Source: Albimonas pacifica
GTDB lineage: Bacteria > Pseudomonadota > Alphaproteobacteria > Rhodobacterales > Rhodobacteraceae
Length of the DNA stretch: 64,000 nt
Direction of reading: 5' to 3'
NCBI RefSeq assembly: GCF_900113695.1
Contig: NZ_FOQH01000012.1
Coordinates: 1-64,000, forward strand
The first letter of the stretch is position 1, and every line of letters begins with the position of its first letter. The notes beneath the pieces were generated by a model, which had not been told where the DNA came from, made no database searches, and was given only the letters and a program-made list of their open reading frames with translations. This document shows, piece by piece, positions 20,982 through 30,626 of this stretch. Position numbers and translations under genes: made by a program.

Positions 20982-21683
20982 TTGGCCACGTCCCTTCGCG
21001 CCGACCGGCTGAAACTCGCCGTCTTCGACATGGACGGGACCATCATCGACAGCCAGCGGATGATCGTCGCGGCCATGAACGACGGCTTCGCCGACGCCGG
21101 CCTGCCCGCGCCCTCGACCGCCGCGACGCTGTCGATCGTGGGCCTGTCGCTGCCGGTGGCCGTGGCGCGCCTGGCGCCGGGGCTGACGGAGGCCGAGGTC
21201 GACCGTGTCGTCGAGCGCTACAAGCAGGCCTTCATCCGGCTGCGCAAGGAGACGGGGGGCGAGGCGGCCTCGCCGCTCTATCCCGGGGCGCGCGCGGCGC
21301 TGGAGCGGCTGGCGCGGCGCGACGAGGTGCTGATGGGCGTCGCCACCGGCAAGGCGATGCGCGGGCTGAGCCATGCGCTGGCGGCCCATGAGCTGGCGTC
21401 CTTCTTCCAGACCCTGCAGACCGCCGACGGGCATCCCTCGAAGCCCCATCCCGCCATGCTGCTCGACGCGCTGGCCGAGACCGGGGCCGAGGCGGAGGAC
21501 GCCGTCATGGTCGGCGACACCGAGTTCGACATGGAGATGGCCCGCGCCGCCGGCATGACCGCCATCGCCGTCACCTGGGGCTACCACCCCGAGACCCGCC
21601 TGCGCGCCGCCGGCGCCCATCACGTGATCCATGGCTGGGACGAGCTCGACGCCGCCCTGGCCCTGAGCTGGGGGGAGGTCTGA
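20982..21683 (+). CDS. HAD-superfamily hydrolase (phosphoglycolate phosphatase-like)
   Basis: A 233-aa HAD subfamily IA phosphatase. Motif I is FDMDGTIIDSQ (nucleophile Asp near residue 12), motif II/III region GVATGKAMRGL and KPHPAML, and motif IV MVGDTEFDMEMA. The helical cap lies between. In Rhodobacterales this gene commonly stands between rluC and the ATP12 gene. The substrate is unknown. It overlaps the next gene by 1 nt (TGATG). Confidence 0.88.
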   Translation: MATSLRADRLKLAVFDMDGTIIDSQRMIVAAMNDGFADAGLPAPSTAATLSIVGLSLPVAVARLAPGLTEAEVDRVVERYKQAFIRLRKETGGEAASPLYPGARAALERLARRDEVLMGVATGKAMRGLSHALAAHELASFFQTLQTADGHPSKPHPAMLLDALAETGAEAEDAVMVGDTEFDMEMARAAGMTAIAVTWGYHPETRLRAAGAHHVIHGWDELDAALALSWGEV

Positions 21684-22393
21684 TGGCCGCGCCGAAACGC
21701 TTCTGGAAGCAGGCCGGAGCCGTGCAGACCCCCGACGGCTGGGGCGTCGCCCTCGACGGCCGCCCGCTGCGCACCCCGGGCAAGGCGCCGCTGACCGCGC
21801 CGACCCGGGCGCTGGCGCAGGCGCTGGCCGAAGAGTGGGACGCGCAGGCGGAGGTCGTCGACCCCTCCTCGATGCCCCTGACGCGCAGCCTCAACACCGC
21901 CATCGACCGGGTGGGCGAGAAACATGCCGAGGTGGTGGACGCGGTCGCGGCCTACGCCGGCTCCGACCTGCTGTGCTACCGCGCCCCCCACCCCGAGGCG
22001 CTGGCGAGGCGCCAGGCGGAAGCCTGGGATCCGCTGCTCGACTGGGCCGCGCGGACCCACGGCGCCCGGCTGCTCTGCGCCGAGGGCGTGATGCACGTGG
22101 CCCAGCCCGAGGAGGCGCTGGCCCGCCTGCGCGCCGCCGCCTCCGCCCATGACCCGCTGGCGCTGGTCGCGCTGCACGAGCTGACCGTGCTCTCGGGCAG
22201 CCTGGTGATCGCGCTCGCCGTCTCGGCCGGGGAGCTCGCGGCCGAGGAGGGTTGGAAACGCTCGCGCGTGGACGAGACCTGGCAGGCCGAGCAGTGGGGC
22301 GAGGACGCCGAGGCCGCCGCCATGGCCGCCCGCAAGCGCGCCGACTTCCTCGCCGCGCGCCGCCTGCTCGACCTGATGACCGACCCCTCCTGA
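21683..22393 (+). CDS. ATP12-family F1-ATPase assembly chaperone
   Basis: ATP12 proteins bind the F1 alpha subunit during ATP synthase assembly. The 236-aa product shows FWKQAGAVQTPDGWGVALDG, the TPGKAPLTAPTRALAQALAEEW block in two parts, and PLTRSLNTAIDRV, all typical. Alphaproteobacterial homologues occur at this position next to a HAD phosphatase. Translationally coupled with the upstream gene. Confidence 0.92.
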   Translation: MAAPKRFWKQAGAVQTPDGWGVALDGRPLRTPGKAPLTAPTRALAQALAEEWDAQAEVVDPSSMPLTRSLNTAIDRVGEKHAEVVDAVAAYAGSDLLCYRAPHPEALARRQAEAWDPLLDWAARTHGARLLCAEGVMHVAQPEEALARLRAAASAHDPLALVALHELTVLSGSLVIALAVSAGELAAEEGWKRSRVDETWQAEQWGEDAEAAAMAARKRADFLAARRLLDLMTDPS

Positions 22394-22407
22394 CAGGACC
22401 CTGCCGC

Positions 22408-22911
22408 ATGACCGACACCGGCGCCTCGCCCCGCTGGCCCGAAAGCCTCGAGGACGTTCCCACCCTGGCGGAGGCCGCCAGATACACCGGCATCGAGATG
22501 CTGGAGGCGCTGCGCACCGGCGAACTGCCCTCGGCCCCGATGTCGAAGACCTGCGGGTTCCTGATCCACTCGGTCGAGCTGGGGCGGGTGGTGTTCCGCG
22601 GCGAGCCGTCGTTCGACGTCTACAACCCCCTCGGGTCCGTGCACGGGGGCTGGTACGGGGTGATGCTGGACAGCGCCATGGGCAGCTCGATCCACACCCA
22701 TCTGCCGGCGGGAAAGGCCTATACGACGCTGGAGTACAAGGTGAACATCCTGCGCGGCGCACGCGCCGACACCGGGCCGCTGCTGGCGATCGGCGAGTCG
22801 ATCCACGTCGGCCGCTCGACCGGGACCGCGCAGGGGCGGATCGTGGGGGAGACGGACGGCAAGGTCTACGCCACCGCCACCACCACCTGCCTGATCATGG
22901 ATTTCGACTGA
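22408..22911 (+). CDS. PaaI-family (hotdog) thioesterase
   Basis: A 167-aa hotdog-fold protein probably hydrolysing an acyl-CoA. The motif NPLGSVHGGWYGVMLDSAMG with HGG is the active-site segment; YTTLEYKVNILRGA and TAQGRIVGETDGKVYATATT follow. The start is the ATG 15 nt after the ATP12 stop; a longer frame reads into that gene and is discarded. The acyl group is not predictable. Confidence 0.85.
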   Translation: MTDTGASPRWPESLEDVPTLAEAARYTGIEMLEALRTGELPSAPMSKTCGFLIHSVELGRVVFRGEPSFDVYNPLGSVHGGWYGVMLDSAMGSSIHTHLPAGKAYTTLEYKVNILRGARADTGPLLAIGESIHVGRSTGTAQGRIVGETDGKVYATATTTCLIMDFD

Positions 22912-22944
22912 AGCCGGGGCCCGCGGGGCCGAAGGGAGGACGCG

Positions 22945-23787
22945 ATGAAACTGCTGCGCTGGGGCCCGAAAGGGGCCGAGAAGCCGGGGATGCTGGACGG
23001 GGAGACGGTGCGGGATCTCTCGGGCGTGATCGACGACCTGAGCCCCGCGACCGTGACGCTGGAGAGCCTCGCGAAGCTGCGCGCGCTCGATCCCGCCTCG
23101 CTCCCCGCCGTGAGCCCCGGCCGCATCGGCGCCTGCCTCTCGCGGGTCGAGACCTTCCACGCCATCGGCCTCAACTACCGCCTGCACGCCGACGAGACCG
23201 GCAACCCCTGGCCCAAGGAGCCGATCGTCTTCGCCAAGGCGGCCTCCTGCCTCGCCGGGCCGGACGACACGCTGGTGATCCCCAAGGACAGCGTGAAGAC
23301 CGACTGGGAGGTCGAGCTGGGCGTGGTCATCGGCCGGGCGACCGAGCATGTCTCCGAGGCCGAGGCGCTGGGCTGCATCGCCGGCTACTGCGTGGCCAAC
23401 GACGTCTCCGAGCGCGAGTGGCAGCAGGAGCGGGGCGGCACCTGGTGCAAGGGCAAGGGCGCGCCGGGCTTCGGCCCGCTCGGCCCCTGGCTGGTCACCG
23501 CCGACGAGATCCCCGACCCCCAGGCCCTGCCGATCTGGCTGAAGCTGAACGGGAAGACGGTGCAGGACTCGACCACCGGCGACATGATCTTCTCGGTCGC
23601 GGAAATCGTGAGCTACCTCAGCCGCTTCGTGCGCCTGGTGCCGGGCGACGTGATCGTCACCGGCACGCCCTCGGGCGTGGGGCTAGGCATGAAGCCGCCG
23701 CGCTTCCTCGCCCCCGGCGACACGCTGGAGCTGGGGATCGAGGGATTGGGAATTCAGCATCAGACCGCGGTCGCGTATCCGGGCTGA
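22945..23787 (+). CDS. Fumarylacetoacetate hydrolase-family protein
   Basis: A 280-aa FAH-fold enzyme. Metal ligands are seen in WEVELGVVIGR (two Glu) and VANDVSERE (Asp); GLNYRLHADETGNPWPKEP and GDVIVTGTPSGVGLGMKPP are family signatures. FAH relatives include fumarylpyruvate hydrolase, oxaloacetate decarboxylases and hydratases of aromatic meta-pathways; the exact reaction cannot be told. GAAGGGAGGACGCG precedes the ATG. Confidence 0.9.
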   Translation: MKLLRWGPKGAEKPGMLDGETVRDLSGVIDDLSPATVTLESLAKLRALDPASLPAVSPGRIGACLSRVETFHAIGLNYRLHADETGNPWPKEPIVFAKAASCLAGPDDTLVIPKDSVKTDWEVELGVVIGRATEHVSEAEALGCIAGYCVANDVSEREWQQERGGTWCKGKGAPGFGPLGPWLVTADEIPDPQALPIWLKLNGKTVQDSTTGDMIFSVAEIVSYLSRFVRLVPGDVIVTGTPSGVGLGMKPPRFLAPGDTLELGIEGLGIQHQTAVAYPG

Positions 23788-23806
23788 GGCGCAGGAGGGC
23801 GGGGCG

Positions 23807-24499
23807 ATGACCTGGGAACGTCTGGCGATCTACTACGCGCCGCCCGCGGGCTCGGCGCTGTGGGACTTCGGCTCGGCCTGGCTGGGCTGGGACGCGGAGG
23901 CGGGGGAGGTCCCGCCCCGCCCCGACGTGCAGGGCCTGCCGGACGATCCGCTGGCGCTGACCACCTCGCCCCGCCGCTACGGCTTTCACGGCACGCTGAA
24001 GCCGCCCTTCTTCCTGGCCGAGGGGACCTCGGCCGGGGAGCTCGTGCAGGCCGCCGCCGAGATGGCCGCCGCCCTCGCCCCGTTCGAGGCGCCGCCGCTG
24101 TCGCTGCAGACCACCGGGCGCTTCGGGTTCCTCGGCCTGTCCGCGCCCTGCGCGGAGATGGCCGCGCTCGCCTTCGCCTGCGTCGAGCGGCTGGACCGGT
24201 TCCGCGCGCCGCCGTCGGAGGCGGAGCTCGCCCGCCGCCGCCAGGCGCGGCTGGGGCCGGAGCACGAGGCGAACCTCGCCCGCTGGGGCTATCCCTACGT
24301 GGCCGACCAGTTCCGCTTCCACCTGACCCTGACCTCGGCGCTGGCGCCGGCGACGCTGGAGGCGACGACCGCCGCGCTCGCCCCCCATGTCGCGCCCCTG
24401 TGCCGGGATCCGTTGCCGGTGCGCGAGGTGGCGATCTACGGCGATCCGGGCGGCGGCGCGCCGTTCCGGCTGCTGCGCCGGCTGCCGCTGGGCGGCTGA
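23807..24499 (+). CDS. DUF1045 / 2H-phosphoesterase-like protein
   Basis: A 230-aa protein of the DUF1045 family, related to 2H phosphodiesterases. Two HxTx-type motifs are visible: HGTLKPP at residues 61-67 and HLTLT at 172-176. Some members are found with phosphonate (phn) genes, but no phn genes are near here. The substrate is therefore unknown. It is 20 nt after the FAH gene, so probably in the same operon. Confidence 0.82.
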   Translation: MTWERLAIYYAPPAGSALWDFGSAWLGWDAEAGEVPPRPDVQGLPDDPLALTTSPRRYGFHGTLKPPFFLAEGTSAGELVQAAAEMAAALAPFEAPPLSLQTTGRFGFLGLSAPCAEMAALAFACVERLDRFRAPPSEAELARRRQARLGPEHEANLARWGYPYVADQFRFHLTLTSALAPATLEATTAALAPHVAPLCRDPLPVREVAIYGDPGGGAPFRLLRRLPLGG

Positions 24500-24659
24500 C
24501 CGCGGCGGCTGGGCCGGGCGCTCAAGGGGCGTTCAGGCGGGCGGAGCGATATTTTCGCGGCCGAACGGTGCTCGCCTTTTTCGAAACGACCCCGCGCGCT
24601 AGGTTGAGGTTGGTTCGCAACCCGGCGCGCCTGGCCGCGCCTTTCTCCGAGGTCGCCCG

Positions 24660-24956
24660 ATGAACCAGGTCGCCATCCTCGCCGTTGTGCGCGGCCGCGT
24701 GCAGATGGTCGGCTACCGTGACTGGACATGCCGCGAGGCCGACCGGCTCGGCGTGTGGGGATGGGTCCGCAACCTTCCCTCGGGGGCGGTGGAGCTGCTG
24801 GCGGTGGGCGAGGAAGAGCAGGTCCAGGCCCTGCTCGACGCCTGCGCGGGGGGACCGCCGATGGCCGCGGTGGAGCGGGTCGAGACCCGGCCTTTCGGGC
24901 AGGAGCCGCGGATGCCCGACGGCGCGCCCCTGGGCGGTTTCCTGCGCGCCAACTGA
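24660..24956 (+). CDS. acyP: Acylphosphatase
   Basis: A 98-aa acylphosphatase, hydrolysing acyl phosphates such as carbamoyl or 1,3-bisphosphoglycerate. The signature GRVQMVGYRDW holds the catalytic Arg (GYR), and GWVRNLPSGAVE holds the catalytic Asn. The usual Gly of VQGVGYR is Met here. It follows a 160-nt gap, so a separate promoter is likely. Confidence 0.9.
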   Translation: MNQVAILAVVRGRVQMVGYRDWTCREADRLGVWGWVRNLPSGAVELLAVGEEEQVQALLDACAGGPPMAAVERVETRPFGQEPRMPDGAPLGGFLRAN

Positions 24957-25308
24957 TCTGCAACCGCAGGTATCGCGACGTCGCCCCGGCGCTGGCGCGA
25001 ATCGCTTGTTTCATTGAGACTTGCTCAACGCCCGCGAATGAGGCGCCATGCTGACCGGGCGCCTTCCTGACCGGCGTTTTCTTCGCCGGCGCCGCAGGAT
25101 TTCGGCGCCGCGGCGCGAGGGGTTGACCTTCTGTGAAGCCCCCGTTCATTGTTCGTGATGGGCCGAGGGGGACCGGCCCGCGGGACCGGTCAGGGGCCCG
25201 AAGACGACGACATTCGCCGCGGTCGGAGGGGCCGAGGCGACCCAACCCGGAAACCGCCCGTGCAAACAGGGCGAGGACCCGGACCCACAGGAAGAGGTGT
25301 ACGGACTT
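24957..25308 (+). promoter_or_regulatory. Upstream region of the bzt operon
   Basis: No gene is seen in this 352-nt stretch. Two hairpins follow the acylphosphatase gene: CCGGCG/CGCCGG (25071-25089) with a T-rich loop, and GGCGCCG/CGGCGCC (25088-25109). TTGACC at 25123 could be a -35 box, but no good -10 hexamer is found at 16-18 nt. The bzt promoter must lie here. Confidence 0.4.
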
Positions 25309-26331
25309 ATGAAACGCAACCTTCTGATCGGCGCTGTGGCCGCCGCTGCCGGCATGACCGCGGCCGGCGCCGCCTCCGCCGCGACGCTCGACGACGTGAA
25401 GGCCAAGGGCTTCGTCCAGTGCGGCGTCGCGACCGGCGTGCCGGGCTTCGCCTACACCGAGGCCTCGGGCGAGTGGACCGGCTTCGACGTCGCCGTCTGC
25501 CGCGCGGTCGCCGCCGCCATCTTCGGCGACGCCCAGGCGGTGAAGTTCACCCCCACCACCGGCAAGACCCGCTTCACCGCGCTCGCCTCCGGCGAGATCG
25601 ACATGCTGGCGCGCAACACCACCTGGACCTTCAGCCGCGACGTCGACCTGAAGTTCACCTTCGTGGGCGTGAACTACTACGACGGCCAGGGCTTCATGGT
25701 GCCCAAGGCCCTGGGCGTGACCTCGGCCAAGGAGCTCGACGGCGCCACGGTCTGCATCCAGACCGGCACCACCACCGAGCTCAACCTGGCCGACTACTTC
25801 CGCATCAACAACATGTCCTATGAGCCGGTCCCGATCGAGACCAACGCCGAGGCTCAGCAGAAGTACCTGGCCAACGCCTGCGACGTCTACACCACGGACG
25901 CCTCCGGCCTCGCCGCCACCCGCTCGACCTTCGAGGCGCCCAAGGATCACGTGATCCTGCCCGAGATCATCTCGAAGGAGCCGCTGGGCCCGCTGGTCCG
26001 TCACGGCGACTCCGAGTGGGCCGACGTCGTGCGCTGGGCCTTCAACGCGATGGTCATCGCCGAGGAGCTGGGCGTCACCTCCGAGAACGTCGAGGAGATG
26101 GCGAAGGGCACCGACAACCCCGAGATCAACCGCATGCTCGGGACCGAGGGCGAGTACGGCGCGATGCTGGGCCTCGACAAGAACTTCGCCGTCAACATCA
26201 TCAAGACCGTGGGCAACTACGGCGAGGTGTTCAACGAGTTCATCGGCCCGGACACCGCCATCGGCCTCGAGCGCGGCCTGAACGCGCAGTGGACCCAGGG
26301 CGGCCTGCTCTACGCGCCGCCGTTCCGTTGA
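25309..26331 (+). CDS. bztA: Polar amino-acid ABC transporter, periplasmic binding protein
   Basis: A 340-aa binding protein of the Aap/Bzt type, which captures Glu, Gln, Asp, Asn and other polar amino acids in the periplasm. A signal peptide (NLLIGAVAAAAGMTAAGAASA) leads into an SBP_bac_3 fold with LDDVKAKGFVQCGVATGVPG and NTTWTFSRDVDLKFTFVGVN. I start at ATG 25309 rather than the in-frame GTG 25297 because the signal peptide then begins MKRNLL. First gene of bztABCD. Confidence 0.93.
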   Translation: MKRNLLIGAVAAAAGMTAAGAASAATLDDVKAKGFVQCGVATGVPGFAYTEASGEWTGFDVAVCRAVAAAIFGDAQAVKFTPTTGKTRFTALASGEIDMLARNTTWTFSRDVDLKFTFVGVNYYDGQGFMVPKALGVTSAKELDGATVCIQTGTTTELNLADYFRINNMSYEPVPIETNAEAQQKYLANACDVYTTDASGLAATRSTFEAPKDHVILPEIISKEPLGPLVRHGDSEWADVVRWAFNAMVIAEELGVTSENVEEMAKGTDNPEINRMLGTEGEYGAMLGLDKNFAVNIIKTVGNYGEVFNEFIGPDTAIGLERGLNAQWTQGGLLYAPPFR

Positions 26332-26344
26332 TCGGATGAAAACG

Positions 26345-26384
26345 GAGGGGCGCGCCGGACCACGGCGCGCCCCTCTCGCTTTGC
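26345..26384 (+). terminator. Strong intercistronic hairpin between bztA and bztB
   Basis: A perfect 13-bp stem, GAGGGGCGCGCCG paired with CGGCGCGCCCCTC (26345-26375), loop of 5 nt, is followed by TCGCTTTGCG. Hairpins at this position in ABC operons usually stabilise the binding-protein mRNA and reduce read-through, so bztA is made in excess over the membrane genes. The role is inferred. Confidence 0.7.
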
Positions 26385-26481
26385 GACACGCTTTGCACAA
26401 CACGACGCCCGCCACGGCACGACCGGATCAACCGGCGGCCAGGAGGAGGCCGGGCGCGACGACAGGCGAAGGATAAGCCGA

Positions 26482-28200
26482 ATGACGGCGATAACGGACC
26501 CGCCCCGCGCGGACTTCCGCCTCGGCATGCTTTGGACCGACACGCGATACAGGTCGCTGACCATCCAGGTCATCGCCCTGATCCTGGTCCTGCTGGGCGC
26601 GAGCTACCTGGTGTCCAACGTGCTGGCGAACCTCGCCGCGCTGGGCAAGGACTTCAGCTTCGGCATCCTCACGGGGCCCGCTTCCTACGACATCAACCAG
26701 CGCCTGATCGACTACACCTCGCGCTCCTCGCACACGACCGCCGCCGTGGTGGGGATGCTCAACACCCTGCTGGTCGCGGTGATGGGCTGCCTGCTGGCGA
26801 CGGTCATCGGGGTCGTGGCCGGCGTGCTGCGCCTGTCCAACAACTGGCTGATCTCCAAGCTGATGACGGTCTACATCGAGACCGTCCGCAACATCCCCGT
26901 GCTGATCCAGATCCTGCTGCTGGCGGCGGTCTTCGACGAGTTCCTGCCCTCGCCCCGACAGGCGGGCGCGGACGCGCACATGCTGGGGATCGTGGCCACC
27001 AACCGCGGCTTCTACATCCCCGGCCCGGTGTTCGGCGCGGGCTCGGTCTTCGTGGTCGCGGCCCTGATCCTGGGCATCGTCGGCTCGGTCTGGTACGCGC
27101 GCCACGCCAAGCGCGTCCAGCAGGAGACCGGCCGCCTGCTGCCGATCTGGCGGGTGCGCCTGGGCCTGATCGTCGGCCTGCCCTTCGTGGTCTGGGCGGC
27201 GATCGCGCTGGTCGCCGGCGCCCCGATCACGCTCGCCTATCCCGAGCTGCAGGGCTTCAACTTCGACGGCGGCATCTACATGCGCAACAGCCTCGTGGCG
27301 CTGTGGCTGGCGCTCTCGATCTACACCGGCGCCTTCATCGCCGAGAACGTGCGCGCGGGCATCCTCTCGGTCTCCAAGGGCCAGACGGAAGCGGCCTACG
27401 CGCTGGGCCTGCGCGCCAACCGCACCATGAGCCTGGTGATCCTGCCGCAGGCGCTGCGCGTGATCATTCCGCCGCTGATCTCGCAGTATCTCAACCTCAC
27501 CAAGAACTCGTCGCTGGCGATCGCGGTGGGCTACATGGACGCGACCGGCACGCTGGGGGGCATCACGCTCAACCAGACCGGCCGCGAGTTCGAGACGCTG
27601 CTGCTGCTGATGGCCTTCTACCTCAGCATCTCGCTGACGATCTCGATGATCATGAACCTCTACAACGAGCAGGTGAAGCTGGTGGAGCGGACCTCCGCCT
27701 CCGGCACCGCCTTCAGCTTCGGCAAGCTCTTCGACTCGATGACGGGGCCCTGGGACACGCTGAAGAAGGGCGACGCGGCCCACCAGCCCAACTTCGGGGT
27801 GGCGAGCTGGCTGAACCTGGTGGTGCTGCTCTATGCGGGGATGCTGGCGGCGGAGCTGGCCTTCCTGTTCCTCGCCGACGTGCCCGAGCTGCGGCGGGCC
27901 TACTTCGACTGGACGCTGGTCCAGCAGCTGACCTTCCTGCTGCTGGTGACGCTCACGCTGTCGACCCTGCTGACGGCGGTGTTCAAGCACTTCCGGGTCA
28001 TCGACCTGGCGGTGGGCACGCTGGCGATGTGGATCGTGGCGCTGCTGGCGGGCAATCCGCTGGGGCTGATGATCCCCTCGCTGCCCTCGATCCTGGTGGT
28101 GGTGGGCTGCGCGGCGGCCCAGCTCGGCGCCATCGCCTACCTGGTGTTCGGCGCGCGGCCGAACGTCACCTACTTCTGCCGCGTTCGGAGGGATGGCTGA
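26482..28200 (+). CDS. bztB: Polar amino-acid ABC transporter permease with C-terminal membrane extension
   Basis: A membrane subunit of the Bzt/Aap transporter. Residues ~1-405 follow BztB/AapQ: N-terminal helix, ETVRNIPVLIQILLLAAVF, and the EAA loop EAAYALGLRANRTMSLVILP that meets the ATPase. Family members end near residue 400 after a segment like NLYNEQVKLVER. Here the frame continues ~165 residues with about four more hydrophobic segments (e.g. LNLVVLLYAGMLAAELAFLF, LTFLLLVTLTLSTLLTAVF). There is no stop or frameshift at the junction. The stop overlaps bztC by 1 nt. Confidence 0.9.
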   Translation: MTAITDPPRADFRLGMLWTDTRYRSLTIQVIALILVLLGASYLVSNVLANLAALGKDFSFGILTGPASYDINQRLIDYTSRSSHTTAAVVGMLNTLLVAVMGCLLATVIGVVAGVLRLSNNWLISKLMTVYIETVRNIPVLIQILLLAAVFDEFLPSPRQAGADAHMLGIVATNRGFYIPGPVFGAGSVFVVAALILGIVGSVWYARHAKRVQQETGRLLPIWRVRLGLIVGLPFVVWAAIALVAGAPITLAYPELQGFNFDGGIYMRNSLVALWLALSIYTGAFIAENVRAGILSVSKGQTEAAYALGLRANRTMSLVILPQALRVIIPPLISQYLNLTKNSSLAIAVGYMDATGTLGGITLNQTGREFETLLLLMAFYLSISLTISMIMNLYNEQVKLVERTSASGTAFSFGKLFDSMTGPWDTLKKGDAAHQPNFGVASWLNLVVLLYAGMLAAELAFLFLADVPELRRAYFDWTLVQQLTFLLLVTLTLSTLLTAVFKHFRVIDLAVGTLAMWIVALLAGNPLGLMIPSLPSILVVVGCAAAQLGAIAYLVFGARPNVTYFCRVRRDG

Positions 28201-29507
28201 TGTCGGACGTTCACGCGCAGACCGTCGCCTACGTCGCGCCCAGCCAGATCCCCCCCTCGCCCCCGCCGGCGCGGGAGCGGGGGGCGGTGAAGTGGCTGCG
28301 GGCGAACCTGTTCTCCTCGATCAGCAACGGCATCCTGACGGTGATCGCGATCCTGATCATCGCCTACGCCCTGCCGGCGCTGGTCCAGTGGGCCTTCGTG
28401 GACGCCGTCTGGTCCGCCGGCAGCCTGAGCGAGTGCCGAGAGATCGCGGCCGCCCGCGGGGTCGAGGGCGCCTTCGCCTGCTGGGCGGTGATCAACGAGC
28501 GCTTCAACCAGTTCCTCTTCGGCTTTTACCCCGAGGAGCTCTACTGGCGCCCGATCCTCACCTTCCTGCTGATGTTCGCGGCCGCGGCCCCGATCCTGTT
28601 CAACGCCATCCCGCGCAAGGCGCTGATCGGCTCGGCGCTGTTCCCCTTCGTGGCCTACTGGCTGCTGTGGGGCGGGCCGGCGGCGCCCGTGATCCTCGCG
28701 ATCATCGGGCCGGTGGTGGGCTACGTCGCCTTCCGCTTCGTCGAGAAGGCGATGCACGGCGATGCCGGCGCCACCGGCATGGTGGTCGGCGCCCTGGCCA
28801 TGGTGCTGTGGTGGAGCTTCGTGCCCGGCCTCGTCGACGCGGGCCCGGCACTCGAGCCGGTGGAGAGCGCGCGCATGGGCGGCTTCATGCTGGCGCTGAT
28901 CATCGGCATCACCGGCATCGCGGCCTCGCTGCCCTTCGGGATCCTGCTGGCGCTGGGGCGCAAGTCGGACCTGATCTTCATCAAGACGCTGTCGGTGATC
29001 TTCATCGAGTTCATCCGCGGCGTGCCGCTGATCACGCTGCTGTTCGTCGCCTCCTCGGTGCTGAACTACTTCTTCCCGCCGGGGACCGCGCTGGACCTGA
29101 TCCTGCGCGTGGTGATCATGGCCACGCTGTTCGCGTCGGCCTACATGGCCGAGGTGATCCGCGGCGGCCTCGCGGCGCTGCCCTCGGGCCAGTACGAGGC
29201 GGCCGACAGCCTCGGCCTCGACTACTGGAAGTCGATGCGCCTGATCATCCTGCCGCAGGCGCTGAAGATCTCGATCCCCGGCATCGTCAACACCTTCATC
29301 GGGCTGTTCAAGGACACCACGCTGGTGTCGGTGATCGGCCTGCTGGACCCGGTGGGCATCATCAACCCGATCCGCGCGGACTCGAACTGGAACGGCATCG
29401 TCTGGGAGTTCTACGTCTTCGTGGGCCTGTTCTTCTGGGTCTTCTGCTTCGGCATGTCCCGCTATTCCATGTACCTCGAGCGCAAGCTCGCCACCGACCA
29501 TCGCTGA
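28200..29507 (+). CDS. bztC: Polar amino-acid ABC transporter permease
   Basis: The second permease (435 aa, normal BztC/AapM length). It has about eight hydrophobic segments, [17 protein letters not shown], and the EAA motif [20 protein letters not shown]. The N-terminus is proline-rich ([15 protein letters not shown]). The start is the ATG overlapping the bztB stop (TGATG); a much longer frame upstream is the shadow of bztB. Confidence 0.95.
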   Translation: MSDVHAQTVAYVAPSQIPPSPPPARERGAVKWLRANLFSSISNGILTVIAILIIAYALPALVQWAFVDAVWSAGSLSECREIAAARGVEGAFACWAVINERFNQFLFGFYPEELYWRPILTFLLMFAAAAPILFNAIPRKALIGSALFPFVAYWLLWGGPAAPVILAIIGPVVGYVAFRFVEKAMHGDAGATGMVVGALAMVLWWSFVPGLVDAGPALEPVESARMGGFMLALIIGITGIAASLPFGILLALGRKSDLIFIKTLSVIFIEFIRGVPLITLLFVASSVLNYFFPPGTALDLILRVVIMATLFASAYMAEVIRGGLAALPSGQYEAADSLGLDYWKSMRLIILPQALKISIPGIVNTFIGLFKDTTLVSVIGLLDPVGIINPIRADSNWNGIVWEFYVFVGLFFWVFCFGMSRYSMYLERKLATDHR

Positions 29508-29529
29508 ACCCAAGGGAAGGAGAGAGAAA

Positions 29530-30327
<798 letters not shown>

Positions 30328-30350
30328 CCGACGCCGCCGCGTCGGCGTCG

Positions 30351-30384
30351 AACGGGCGGGCCTCCGGGCCCGCCCGTTTCATTT
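30351..30384 (+). terminator. Terminator of the bzt operon
   Basis: AACGGGCGGGCC pairs with GGCCCGCCCGTT (about 12 bp, loop of 3-4 nt), followed by TCATTT. It lies 23 nt after the bztD stop. A smaller ACGCCG/CGGCGT hairpin precedes it. Confidence 0.75.
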
Positions 30385-30626
30385 CCACCGATGATTTTCC
30401 GGAGAGTATGTCATTCTGGAACAACGGCTTGGCGCGGCGCCGGCGGGCGAGGCGGGATCGCGTCTCGCTTGGCGAGAATTCGTTCATTCCAGCGTCATCT
30501 AGATTGCCAACTGGCGACTCTCACGCTACGGAAGCAAGCGATCAGTGCGTTTGGGGCCGGAATTGAGACGGTCGCCGCGCCGAGGGCGGTTATTTCCAGC
30601 CGTCTGATGATCCTGGGGACAAGCAC

